Source: QQUD01 sp039029915 (GTDB lineage Bacteria > Chloroflexota > Anaerolineae > Promineifilales > Promineifilaceae). From it: a DNA stretch of 7,801 bases. Positions 1 to 6,158 of the stretch are shown here, piece after piece. Under the pieces are notes generated by a model, which was not told where the DNA came from, ran no database searches, and saw only the letters and a program-made list of their open reading frames with translations. Where the stretch lies: assembly GCA_039029915.1 (NCBI GenBank), contig JBCCFD010000392.1:1-7801 (forward strand), given 5' to 3'. Position 1 is the first letter of the stretch. Every line of letters starts with the position of its first letter. Made by a program: the position numbers and the translations under genes.

Positions 1-300
1 GCCCCTATTCGGTTGATGGTTCCGTGGAAGTATGGCTTTAAAAGCAGTAAATCAATTGTAAAAATTGAGCTTGTTGACGTGATGCCACAATCATTCTGGA
101 TGATATCTGCACCCAGTGAATATGGATTTTATGCCAATGTGCATCCTGAGGTAGACCACCCACGCTGGTCTCAGGCAACAGAGCGTCGTATTGGTGAGAT
201 CGGCCGACGTGAAACGATTTTGCTCAATGGGTATGCTGAACAAGTTGCCCATCTCTATGACGATTTAAAGATGGATACAAATATTGATCCTCGCTTCTAG
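1..300 (+). CDS. msrP: MsrP, methionine sulfoxide reductase catalytic subunit (C-terminal part, 5' truncated by window)
   Basis: This is the last 99 codons of the molybdopterin-dependent catalytic subunit MsrP (formerly YedY). The frame is open from base 1, so the gene continues upstream of the window. MsrP reduces methionine sulfoxide in oxidised envelope proteins and receives electrons from the membrane partner MsrQ. The fragment contains family C-terminal hallmarks seen in the E. coli protein: APIRL..VPWKYGFKS near its start, SAPSEYGFYANVHPEVDHPR in the middle, WSQATERRIGE, and a closing NGYAEQVAHLY segment. The Tat signal and the cofactor-ligating cysteine would lie upstream and cannot be checked. 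The next gene on the same strand is msrQ, which supports the call. The internal TTG/ATG codons at 13-18 are not believable starts because the conserved sequence runs through them. Confidence 0.95.
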   Translation, partial: APIRLMVPWKYGFKSSKSIVKIELVDVMPQSFWMISAPSEYGFYANVHPEVDHPRWSQATERRIGEIGRRETILLNGYAEQVAHLYDDLKMDTNIDPRF

Positions 301-485
301 CCGTGTGCTAAACATAGATTGATGGGTAAGTTTGGCATACCTTCAAGTGGTTATCGCCATCTTGCCCCCATCAAAAGAAGTTTGGCAGGCGACTATTGTT
401 TCAAACTTTTGCTTCCTTTGTGATATTTGCGGTATAAAAAGTCTATCAGAAGATGGATGAAAAACTGATTTGATAGGATAAACTG
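301..485 (+). other. msrP-msrQ intergenic region with short repeats and a possible msrQ promoter
   Basis: This 185-nt gap is long for two subunits of one enzyme. The decamer AAGTTTGGCA occurs at 328-337 and again at 378-387, exactly 50 nt apart. The second copy starts a weak hairpin: AAGTTTG at 378-384 pairs with CAAACTT at 402-408, followed by a T-rich stretch. TATAAA at 433-438 could be a -10 element, with TTGCTT at 409-414 as a poor -35. A purine-rich AGGATA lies just before the msrQ ATG. An msrQ-specific promoter is therefore possible but only weakly supported. Confidence 0.3.
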
Positions 486-1151
486 ATGGCAGAAACGGCC
501 GTAAAACCAGCCAGACGATGGCCCTTTAATAAAAAACAAAATCAAAAAATACTTTTGTGGCTAACGCATATTGGGTCACTGTTGCCGCTGGTGCGCTTAT
601 ACTGGCGCTTTCGAAATAACGCGCTCGGTGCAGATCCGATCCGTGAAATCTTGTTTTTCACTGGCATAACCGCTCTTGTTCTGCTGGTGCTTACAGTAGC
701 AGTGACGCCTTTAATCACATTATTTGGCTGGAGCCAACTGGCGCCTTTGAGAAAGTGGTTTGGCCTATATAGCTTTCTTTATGTAAACCTTCATTTTGTG
801 GATTGGCTCTGGCTCGATTATGGATTTAACTGGCAGTTTATATCGCAAGGCATTTTAAACCAGCGGTTTGTTCTAGTGGGGTTTGCCGCTTGGCTGCTGA
901 TGGTTCCGCTTGCCATGACATCGAATCGTCGCTCTCAAAAATGGCTGAAGCGAAACTGGCGCAAGCTTCACCAGCTTACCTACGTCATTATAATTCTGGC
1001 CCTGCTGCACTTTTTTTGGTTAGTCAAAAATGTTTATATAGAGCCGACAATTTATGCCGTTATTGTCGTTATTTTACTGGCTTTGCGGATTCCCTCTGTG
1101 CGAAAGTACGTGGCAACGCAAAGACGGAAGCTTGTAAAGCGATTCCGGTAG
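486..1151 (+). CDS. msrQ: MsrQ, haem-binding membrane subunit of the MsrPQ system
   Basis: A 221-residue integral membrane cytochrome b of the ferric-reductase-like superfamily (formerly YedZ). It carries electrons from the quinone pool or flavin donors to MsrP on the outer face of the membrane. The length is close to the E. coli protein (about 211 residues). There are about six hydrophobic segments, roughly residues 22-40, 55-80, 91-110, 126-145, 164-180 and 186-203. Candidate haem ligands are His28, His103, His162 and His175; the last three match the conserved LH and LHQL..LALLHFFW positions of the family. The NNALGADPIREI..FTG segment at 44-60 is a family signature. The basic N-terminus (residues 7-21) fits the cytoplasm. 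The ATG at 486 is preceded by AGGATA. Codons 4-6 carry one in-frame ACGGCCGT palindrome. The terminator at 1157 directly follows. Confidence 0.95.
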   Translation: MAETAVKPARRWPFNKKQNQKILLWLTHIGSLLPLVRLYWRFRNNALGADPIREILFFTGITALVLLVLTVAVTPLITLFGWSQLAPLRKWFGLYSFLYVNLHFVDWLWLDYGFNWQFISQGILNQRFVLVGFAAWLLMVPLAMTSNRRSQKWLKRNWRKLHQLTYVIIILALLHFFWLVKNVYIEPTIYAVIVVILLALRIPSVRKYVATQRRKLVKRFR

Positions 1152-1156
1152 GCATG

Positions 1157-1201
1157 ATCAGTAATCAGTGGGTTAATTGAACACTGATTACTGATTTTTT
1201 T
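1157..1201 (+). terminator. Rho-independent terminator of msrQ, abutting the convergent thrC stop codon
   Basis: A perfect 14-bp stem (1157-1170 with 1182-1195) encloses an 11-nt loop and ends in an unbroken run of seven T (1195-1201). It starts six bases after the msrQ stop. The T-run overlaps the reverse complement of the thrC TAA at 1200-1202. On the minus strand no T-tract follows the hairpin, so it probably terminates mainly plus-strand transcription. Confidence 0.9.
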
Positions 1202-2363
1202 AGGTCAATAGTAGTCGATACTTCAATCCACTCCCTGTATTAAAAACAAGAACCTTTTCTTCTGAGTCTATCCAACCTGCTTGCAACAGGTCTTGGAGAG
1301 CGGCGACGGTGGCAGCTGCTTCGAGTGAGACGAACATGCCCTCGGAGCGGGCGAGCAGCTGTTGCGCTTGGAAAATGCGCTGGTCTGAAACAGCAACGGC
1401 CGTTCCATGACTGTCGCGTAAAGCGGTCAACATTAAGCGACCCCCAATCGCAACCGGAACGCGTAAACCACCGGCCATCGTTGAGGCATTTTCCCACATA
1501 CCTGTATTGTCGTGGCCTTCATGGAAAGCCTCAACAACAGGGGCACAGCCTTCTGCTTGAGCAGCTACCATGCGAGGTCGCTTGCTGCCAATCCAGCCAA
1601 GCTTTTCCATCTCATCAAACGCTTTCCACATCCCAATCAGACCGGTTCCCCCGCCGGTTGGGTAAATAATCACGTCTGGTAGCTCCCAATCAAATGCAGC
1701 CGCCAGCTCATACCCCATAATCTTCTTACCCTCAGCTCGGTAAGGTTCCTTAAGGGTAGAAACATCAAACCAACCCCCTTCTTTTGCTTCTGCGGCAGCT
1801 TCTCGACCAGCATCGTTGATGAGTCCATTCACAAGCCGGAGGTCTGCGCCTGTCATTTGTACCTCAGTAATGTTAATGAGGGGGGCATCTTGCGGCATGA
1901 AAACGTGGGCTACAGAACCGGCTCGGGCGGCGTATGCGGCTAAGGCACTGCCTGCATTGCCTGCAGTTGGTATGACATACTCCGTGACGCCCAATTCATG
2001 GGCGCGGCTTACAGCGGCCGCTAGCCCCAGCGCCTTAAAACTGCCCGTGGGGTTTTGCCCTTCATCTTTGATATAGAGATTGGACATATTGAGCTTTTGC
2101 CCGAGCTGATGCAGCTTTAGCACCGGTTTACCCCCCTCGCCTAGGGTGACGATATTTTTGGGGTCACGAACGGGTAGGAGCTCTTGAAAGCGCCACATGT
2201 TGGCTGGGCGACGCATGATTTCATCACGATCGAGCTCCTGTCGAGCTTTATCGAGGTCATACTGCGCTAAAAGCGGCTGACCTTCTTTGCTTAAGCGAAT
2301 GAGTTGATCCGCGTCGTATTTTTCATGAGTAAGGGAGCATTCTAGATGGGTTAAGTAGTTCAT
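1200..2363 (-). CDS. thrC: Threonine synthase, PLP-dependent (fold type II)
   Basis: A 387-residue cytoplasmic enzyme of the tryptophan-synthase-beta/threonine-synthase superfamily. It is predicted to convert O-phospho-L-homoserine and water to L-threonine and phosphate. Lys110 in the N-P-T-G-S-F-K motif is the expected PLP Schiff-base lysine. The G-G-G-T-G loop at 237-241 would hold the cofactor phosphate. NTGSGLKY at 375-382 is the usual C-terminal motif of threonine synthases, and TAGNAGSALAAYAARAG at 133-149 is also typical. The N-terminus (LTHLECSLTHEKYDADQLIRL, then GQPLLAQYDL) has the outline of the zinc-ribbon-like leader seen in this family, but keeps only one cysteine (Cys9). No Shine-Dalgarno precedes the ATG; the upstream 25 bases are C-rich. 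Threonine dehydratase or other family members are less likely given length and termini. One ACGGCCGT copy encodes Thr321-Val323. Confidence 0.9.
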   Translation of the reverse strand: MNYLTHLECSLTHEKYDADQLIRLSKEGQPLLAQYDLDKARQELDRDEIMRRPANMWRFQELLPVRDPKNIVTLGEGGKPVLKLHQLGQKLNMSNLYIKDEGQNPTGSFKALGLAAAVSRAHELGVTEYVIPTAGNAGSALAAYAARAGSVAHVFMPQDAPLINITEVQMTGADLRLVNGLINDAGREAAAEAKEGGWFDVSTLKEPYRAEGKKIMGYELAAAFDWELPDVIIYPTGGGTGLIGMWKAFDEMEKLGWIGSKRPRMVAAQAEGCAPVVEAFHEGHDNTGMWENASTMAGGLRVPVAIGGRLMLTALRDSHGTAVAVSDQRIFQAQQLLARSEGMFVSLEAAATVAALQDLLQAGWIDSEEKVLVFNTGSGLKYRLLLT

Positions 2364-2403
2364 ATTTTGGGGGTGGGGCTGGGGATTAGAGGAATGTTTA
2401 AAA

Positions 2404-2429
2404 ATTGGTGTTAGTCATTGGTAATTAGT
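2404..2429. repeat. Imperfect direct repeat upstream of thrC
   Basis: Two copies lie head to tail: ATTGGTGTTAGT (2404-2415) and ATTGGTAATTAGT (2417-2429). They sit 40-66 nt before the thrC start. The spelling resembles the TCAGTAATCAGTG arm of the msrQ terminator, so the two may belong to one low-complexity family, though that is inference. The 145-nt gap 2364-2508 holds nothing else I can support. Confidence 0.4.
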
Positions 2430-2508
2430 GAGTTGCTAGCTGTATTCCTTGGCAAATATGCCAATACACTTTTTACCTCATTCTTATTTCCCTAATCAAC
2501 CCAGAAAT

Positions 2509-2928
2509 TTAGATATAAGCGTAGGATGGTGCAGTAGACTCGACGATGCCTGCTGTTGATAAATTGAGGTATTGCCGTAGGGTTTGGCGAATTTGTCGAA
2601 TATCGGCGGGTTTGTGCAAAAAGCCTATACAGCCAGCTGACATTGCTTGAGCTTCTGCTTCGCTATGGCCATGGGCGGTGATTGCCACGATTGGAATGTG
2701 TGACAGATTCGGTGTCATTTTAATGCGGCGGGTTAAATCATAACCGGAGGAGTCTCCTGGAAGGTGCAGGTCCATCAAAATAAGATCGGGGGTGTTGGCA
2801 ACGGCCGTTTCCCACCCGTTAACTGCATCTTCAGCTTCTAATAAGGTATATCCTTCCGCTTCAACAATCCGCTTAACTAAAAGACGATTGGGTAGGTTAT
2901 CGTCAACATATAAAATTTGTTTGCTCAT
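2509..2928 (-). CDS. Stand-alone response regulator receiver (CheY-like)
   Basis: A single receiver domain of 139 residues with no output domain. The acidic pair Asp9-Asp10 (YVDDN), the phospho-acceptor Asp53 (LILMDLHLPG), the switch Thr84 (VAITAHG) and Lys106 (FLHKPAD) are all present. Phosphorylation competence is therefore expected. A short tail (residues 122-139) follows the domain. The ATG at 2928 is chosen because AGAGGAAAG lies just upstream. A longer reading from 3003 would add 25 residues unlike any receiver start. No histidine kinase is visible nearby, so the partner is unknown. Such proteins often act in phosphorelays or with a distant hybrid kinase. It is co-directional with thrC (145-nt gap) and MFS (179-nt gap), so an operon is doubtful. 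Codons 41-43 carry an ACGGCCGT copy. Confidence 0.9.
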   Translation of the reverse strand: MSKQILYVDDNLPNRLLVKRIVEAEGYTLLEAEDAVNGWETAVANTPDLILMDLHLPGDSSGYDLTRRIKMTPNLSHIPIVAITAHGHSEAEAQAMSAGCIGFLHKPADIRQIRQTLRQYLNLSTAGIVESTAPSYAYI

Positions 2929-3024
2929 AATATGCTTTCCTCTATTTCTCAGCGATCTGGTATTGGGTAGGATTAGAGTACCATAGGGTTTATAGTGCCT
3001 CAAGGCGATATTATCTATAGCTAC

Positions 3025-3041
3025 TATAGAAAATTTCTATA
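3025..3041. promoter_or_regulatory. 17-bp palindrome in the promoter region of the response regulator
   Basis: TATAGAAA (3025-3032) and TTTCTATA (3034-3041) are perfect reverse complements around one central base. The site lies in AT-rich DNA about 100 nt upstream of the response regulator start. On the minus strand GATAAT (3011-3016) is a possible -10 with no good -35, so the palindrome would sit where an activator or repressor could act. Functional assignment is inference. Confidence 0.4.
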
Positions 3042-3107
3042 ATTCGATAAATTTTTGCGATAATGAGAACAGAACTTTAGCGAAGCTGGGTTATTTTGAA
3101 GAACTTT

Positions 3108-4361
3108 TTACTCTTCGACCTGATTCAGAATAAGCCAAGCAATCGCGAGGAAAGTGGCGCTAAACAAAAACAGCCAGCGAAACTCGTCATTCAGGATATC
3201 GACTAAGATACCCCCTAGCGTGGGCCCTAATACAGCCGCCAGCTGAGAGGAAAAGAAAAACAAGCCGGTATAAGCACCAATACGGGCCTCATCCCCATAA
3301 TCTAAAACAAGCGGCAGGCCATTAACATTGATCAGTGACCAAAAAATGCCAACAAAAACCATGACAAACATAAAGGTTGTGGCATTGGAGATAAAAACGG
3401 TGCCGCTTCCTAGGAAAAAGGTGAGTCCGACTAATCCAATCATGATAGCCCGCCGTCTGCCGAGGCGTTGACCCATTATGCCCGCTGGCACTGCAAAGAG
3501 GATGAAGGTGATCGTGACGACGCCTGCAAAAATAGCGGCCCTTCCAGCCGGGATACCCAGACTAAATACGGCAAATGAAGAAAGGCCCGTTTCGAGCGCA
3601 TTAAACCCCATAAACCACGCTAAAACAGCAATTAAAACGTAAAGACCACTTTTATTGGGCCGATTAAATATCGATTTAATGTTTTGCAAAACAGATTGAG
3701 GAACGGCCGTATCTAGCTCAATGTGCTCAGGTTCCTGCACAAATCGAATGACAATTGCTGACGCGATGATTACCAGTGATGCCCCTAAAATAAACGGAGC
3801 AGCGACGCCAACGGCATCAAATAGATATCCACCTAAGAAGAAGGCTAGCAATCCCCCGATGCCCCCCATCAAGTTAATAATGCCATTCGCCTGACTGCGC
3901 TCTTCTGGCGGATAAAGGTCACCAAGCCAAGCCACTGCCGGAGAGCGAAAGAGAGACATACCGATGTTGGTGATGAGGATGTAGACGGCGATAGAAACGG
4001 CCGTTTGGGCAAATGGAATCAATACAAATCCCACCATCGCAATGGGCACTCCCAAGAGAATCCACCCCTTGCGTCGCCCAAAGCGATTCCACGTTCGGTC
4101 GCTTTTTTCACCTACCCACGGCTGGACAAATACATTGATCAAATTGTCCCAAGTCATGATAAACAGCGCCAAGGCTGGTGATAGACCAAAGCCATTGAAG
4201 TCAGGTAAATCTTGCCCTGCGGCTAATAGCTGAGCCTCATAGACCGGATTTCCTGCCTGCAGCATGATCGGAATAAACTGGTTAAATATTGGCCAAACGA
4301 CACTGATGCCTAAAAATCCAACCCCGACAATGATCGTTTTTTTGTAATCAAAATTGTTCAA
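3108..4361 (-). CDS. MFS transporter, sugar/SLC45-like (glycoside-type) family
   Basis: A 417-residue membrane carrier with about 12 hydrophobic helices in two halves joined by a charged loop near residues 207-238. The first-half loop SDRTWNRFGRRKGW (87-100) and the second-half loop GQRLGRRRAIMIG (297-309) match the MFS loop 2-3 and 8-9 motifs. FDYKKT at the start, WPIFNQFIP (23-31) and IGAYTGLFFFSSQLAAVLGP (361-380) resemble sucrose/SLC45-like and GPH-type sugar carriers. Substrate cannot be named from sequence. I chose the TTG at 4361, which has GCGGAG about 8 nt upstream. The ATG at 4430 would add 23 residues that mostly translate the octamer repeat at 4388-4434 and has no ribosome site. 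Divergent lysR-type gene next door suggests local control. Two ACGGCCGT copies lie within it. Confidence 0.85.
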   Translation of the reverse strand: MNNFDYKKTIIVGVGFLGISVVWPIFNQFIPIMLQAGNPVYEAQLLAAGQDLPDFNGFGLSPALALFIMTWDNLINVFVQPWVGEKSDRTWNRFGRRKGWILLGVPIAMVGFVLIPFAQTAVSIAVYILITNIGMSLFRSPAVAWLGDLYPPEERSQANGIINLMGGIGGLLAFFLGGYLFDAVGVAAPFILGASLVIIASAIVIRFVQEPEHIELDTAVPQSVLQNIKSIFNRPNKSGLYVLIAVLAWFMGFNALETGLSSFAVFSLGIPAGRAAIFAGVVTITFILFAVPAGIMGQRLGRRRAIMIGLVGLTFFLGSGTVFISNATTFMFVMVFVGIFWSLINVNGLPLVLDYGDEARIGAYTGLFFFSSQLAAVLGPTLGGILVDILNDEFRWLFLFSATFLAIAWLILNQVEE

Positions 4362-4387
4362 AGATTCAACTCCGCTGTCGACAAATG

Positions 4388-4434
4388 GCAGGTCGCAATG
4401 TGGCAGGATGGTAATGTTGCAAAGTGGCATGGGG
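4388..4434. repeat. Degenerate octamer tandem repeat upstream of the LysR gene
   Basis: Six successive units start at 4388, 4395, 4403, 4411, 4419 and 4427, nearly all in an 8-base register. The rough consensus is GCARRGTK (for example GCAATGTG, GCAGGATG, GCAAAGTG). A sibling tract lies at 5423-5470 after the LysR gene. It sits between the divergent MFS and LysR starts. Confidence 0.55.
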
Positions 4435-4512
4435 ACTTATAGTGTGTCAACGATCGCTTCATCAACTGCATTCCTCTAACTCTAGCTCTATCTTCATCCT
4501 TTATCCTTTTTT

Positions 4513-4520
4513 GTTATACT
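4513..4520 (+). promoter_or_regulatory. Extended -10 promoter of the LysR-type gene
   Basis: TGTTATACT (4512-4520 region; hexamer TATACT at 4515-4520) follows a T-run and a pyrimidine-rich tract. It has the TGn extension of extended -10 promoters and no recognisable -35. A start about 7 nt downstream would leave only a few bases before the ATG at 4532. The same arrangement recurs before the DUF427 gene. Confidence 0.6.
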
Positions 4521-4531
4521 ACCTCACTATT

Positions 4532-5422
4532 ATGAACATGGAAATTGGTCAAATCGAGGCCTTTTTGGCGGTGGTACGGGAAGGGAGCTTTACAAATGCG
4601 GCCACACGCCTCAATTTAACTCAGCCTTCCCTGAGCGCGCGCATTCAACATTTAGAGCAAAGCTTAGGTGGTGAGCTTTTTCATAGAGACAAACGCCCCG
4701 TGCAGCTGACACCGATTGGTGAACTGTTTGTGGGATATGCTGAACGGGCTGTAGGTGTGCTTGAAGCTGGGCATGAAGCGGTTCGCTCGGCGCGATTAGG
4801 CATGGCGGGGCGCGTTACGGTTTGCTCCCCGTTTTCGCTGGCGACTTACTTGCTGCCTCAGGTTGTTGATCAATTTGGTCAAGCGCATCCCCAAGCAGAG
4901 CTTTCTATTGAAGCTGGGCACTCTGATTTTGCGGTTTCTCAATTGCTAGATGGGGTCGTGAACCTGTCGTTTTCAGCCGCATTTCCACGGTTGATTGGCC
5001 AAACGCATACGCTTTTACGCCTGCATGATGAGATGATTGCGGCTGTCAATCCAAGCCATCCGCTTGTGGGAGAAACGGCCGTATCTCTTGATCAACTTTG
5101 GCACTTTCGAACCATCGTTATTCACTGGGGGTCTGCTTTTGAGGCATATATTGCCAGCCTGCGCCAAATGAGTCAGAGACAAAACGTTACCGTCCGTGTG
5201 CCGCTTGCCGCCGCATTACCAATGGCGCATCAGCCTCGTTCCATCACGTTTATGCCCCGCCGCTTGGCAATGGCTTCAGACCTCGTTAGCCTCAACGTGC
5301 CAAACTTTAAGTTTGACTGGGACGCCGTCCTCATTACCCGCCCTGGACGCACGCTCACTACGCTTGAGCAATCGTTTGTCGATATTGTTTGGGGCATCTG
5401 GAAAACAAATCGGCCTAATTAA
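4532..5422 (+). CDS. LysR-type transcriptional regulator
   Basis: A 296-residue DNA-binding regulator of standard LTTR length. The winged helix-turn-helix occupies about residues 4-64. Its pattern is the family one: IEAFLAVVREGSFTNAATRLNLTQPSLSARIQHLEQSLGxxLF, given here in outline (residues 8-50), then RPVQLTPIGE at 55-64. A linker helix follows (65-90). The effector-binding domain runs about 93-290, with a LLPQVVDQFGQAHPQAEL segment at its start. The ATG at 4532 (or the in-frame one at 4538) is chosen. Starting at 4424 would translate repeat and promoter DNA. No Shine-Dalgarno precedes either ATG, and the promoter is so close that the mRNA may be leaderless. The divergent MFS gene is the likeliest target; the effector is unknown. 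An ACGGCCGT copy encodes Thr182-Val184. Confidence 0.93.
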   Translation: MNMEIGQIEAFLAVVREGSFTNAATRLNLTQPSLSARIQHLEQSLGGELFHRDKRPVQLTPIGELFVGYAERAVGVLEAGHEAVRSARLGMAGRVTVCSPFSLATYLLPQVVDQFGQAHPQAELSIEAGHSDFAVSQLLDGVVNLSFSAAFPRLIGQTHTLLRLHDEMIAAVNPSHPLVGETAVSLDQLWHFRTIVIHWGSAFEAYIASLRQMSQRQNVTVRVPLAAALPMAHQPRSITFMPRRLAMASDLVSLNVPNFKFDWDAVLITRPGRTLTTLEQSFVDIVWGIWKTNRPN

Positions 5423-5470
5423 GCAGGTAGCAAGATATAAAGTTGCAGGGTGGCAAAGTTCAAAGTGGTA
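5423..5470. repeat. Second degenerate octamer repeat, downstream of LysR and upstream of DUF427
   Basis: Units GCAGGTA, GCAAGAT, GCAGGGTG and GCAAAGTT lie in a 7-8 base register directly after the LysR stop codon. The tract resembles 4388-4434. Similarity continues toward the promoter: GTGTGTCAACGAT and CATGTCGCAAACGAT, TCATCAA, CTCTAG, and TTTTTTG then TATACT occur in the same order in both gaps. The two intergenic stretches may be copies of one module. Confidence 0.5.
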
Positions 5471-5578
5471 TGCAGCATGTCGCAAACGATACCATAGCTC
5501 CTCAGCCAACATCTCATCAAACGCTTCCCTCCAGCTCTAGACGCTATCTCTGTTTAGCCTTTTGCCTTCCCCCTTTTT

Positions 5579-5587
5579 TGCTATACT
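5579..5587 (+). promoter_or_regulatory. Extended -10 promoter of the DUF427 gene
   Basis: TGCTATACT (5579-5587) follows a C/T-rich stretch ending in TTTTTTG. It is the same TGnTATACT type as upstream of the LysR gene, again without a clear -35. The expected transcript start near 5594 leaves about 20 nt, including a GGAG ribosome site at 5605-5608 before the ATG at 5615. Confidence 0.6.
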
Positions 5588-5614
5588 CAACTCATATTAA
5601 AAATTGGAGTAACT

Positions 5615-6115
5615 ATGGCACACCCAAAACGAATTGAACCCGGTCCCGGTCAAGAATCCGTGTGGGATTATCCTAGACCCCCACGTGTTGAAGAAACTAG
5701 CAAGCAAATTGAAATTGTGTTTGGTGGGATAACGATTGCTAAAACGACAAATGCCAAGCGCGTTTTGGAAACCAGCCATCCACCCGTTTACTACATCCCA
5801 CCGCACGATATTGAGCGGGAGTATTTGGTGCCCAGATTTACCACTTCATATTGTGAATTCAAAGGGACCGCTAGCTACTATGGCCTTTACATTGATGATG
5901 AAAAACAGACCTCAGTTGCGGGATGGTATTACATTTCGCCAAATCCCAGATTTGAATCGATCAAAATGCACGTAGCCTTTTATGCTGAATATATGGAAGC
6001 ATGCTACGTGGATGGTGAACTGATTAAACCCCAAACCGGTAGTTTTTACGGGGGTTGGATCACAAACGACGTTGTTGGCCCATTTAAAGGCGAGCCAGGC
6101 ACGGAATATTGGTAA
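5615..6115 (+). CDS. DUF427 domain-containing protein
   Basis: A 166-residue soluble protein of the DUF427 family, whose biochemical role is not established. The family pattern is clear throughout: HPKRIEPGPGQESVWDYPRP at 3-22, VFGGITIAKTTNAKRVLETS at 35-54, PPVYYIPP at 56-63, YCEFKGTASYY at 79-89 with Cys80, HVAFYAEYMEACYVDGE at 119-135, and FYGGWIT..VVGPFKG..GT near the C-terminus. It ends as full-length members do, so it is intact. GGAG seven bases before the ATG and the extended -10 at 5579 define its own transcription unit. No signal peptide or membrane helix is seen. It carries no ACGGCCGT copy, unlike every complete host gene to its left, which may reflect its small size or later arrival. 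Confidence 0.93.
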   Translation: MAHPKRIEPGPGQESVWDYPRPPRVEETSKQIEIVFGGITIAKTTNAKRVLETSHPPVYYIPPHDIEREYLVPRFTTSYCEFKGTASYYGLYIDDEKQTSVAGWYYISPNPRFESIKMHVAFYAEYMEACYVDGELIKPQTGSFYGGWITNDVVGPFKGEPGTEYW

Positions 6116-6158
6116 CGCTTGCTTTATATTCCGAACAATCGTTTGGGGCTAAGTACAG

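Larger units (their letters stand above)
495..5082. repeat. Dispersed palindrome ACGGCCGT, six copies, all in coding sequence and in one codon phase
   Basis: Copies lie at 495-502 (msrQ), 1396-1403 (thrC), 2801-2808 (response regulator), 3703-3710 and 3997-4004 (MFS) and 5075-5082 (LysR). Each is read ACG-GCC-GTN in its own gene, giving Thr-Ala-Val, most often after Glu. On one strand or the other all six read AACGGCCGT, and four continue as GAAACGGCCGT. A uniform 7.8-kb sequence would hold about 0.1 copies of a given octamer. The span given covers first to last copy and is not one continuous element. Confidence 0.85.

Noticed and set aside
890..1180. Frame overlapping the 3' end of msrQ
   Set aside because: It runs through the MsrQ helices in another frame and into the terminator hairpin, and no family is recognisable.
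1984..2026. Further copies of the ACGGCCGT palindrome (AGCGGCCGCT in thrC, TCGGCCGA near 200)
   Set aside because: They share only the CGGCCG core and differ in the flanking bases, so they were not counted.
1240..2076. Open frames antisense or out of frame within thrC (for example 1325-1669 and 1816-2076 plus, 1240-1497 minus)
   Set aside because: They lie entirely inside a well-conserved threonine synthase gene, lack ribosome sites, and have protein compositions (rich in Arg, Ser and Pro) typical of shadow frames.
4362..4430. ATG at 4430 as MFS start
   Set aside because: The 23 extra residues mostly encode repeat DNA, and there is no ribosome site before 4430 while GCGGAG precedes the TTG at 4361.
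4388..4434. CRISPR array
   Set aside because: The units are only 7-8 nt, degenerate and without spacers, and no cas gene is present.
4445..4450. TTGACA on the minus strand as the -35 of the MFS promoter
   Set aside because: The hexamer is perfect but no -10 element lies at a proper spacing; TATAAG follows after only four bases.
4424..4531. Extended N-terminus for the LysR protein from 4424
   Set aside because: The added 36 residues translate the octamer repeat and promoter DNA, and LysR proteins begin at the helix-turn-helix, matching 4532.
5196..5806. Frames over the LysR end, the LysR-DUF427 gap and the DUF427 start (5196-5540, 5443-5637 plus; 5276-5512, 5597-5806 minus)
   Set aside because: They cross two confident genes and a promoter, and none resembles a known family.
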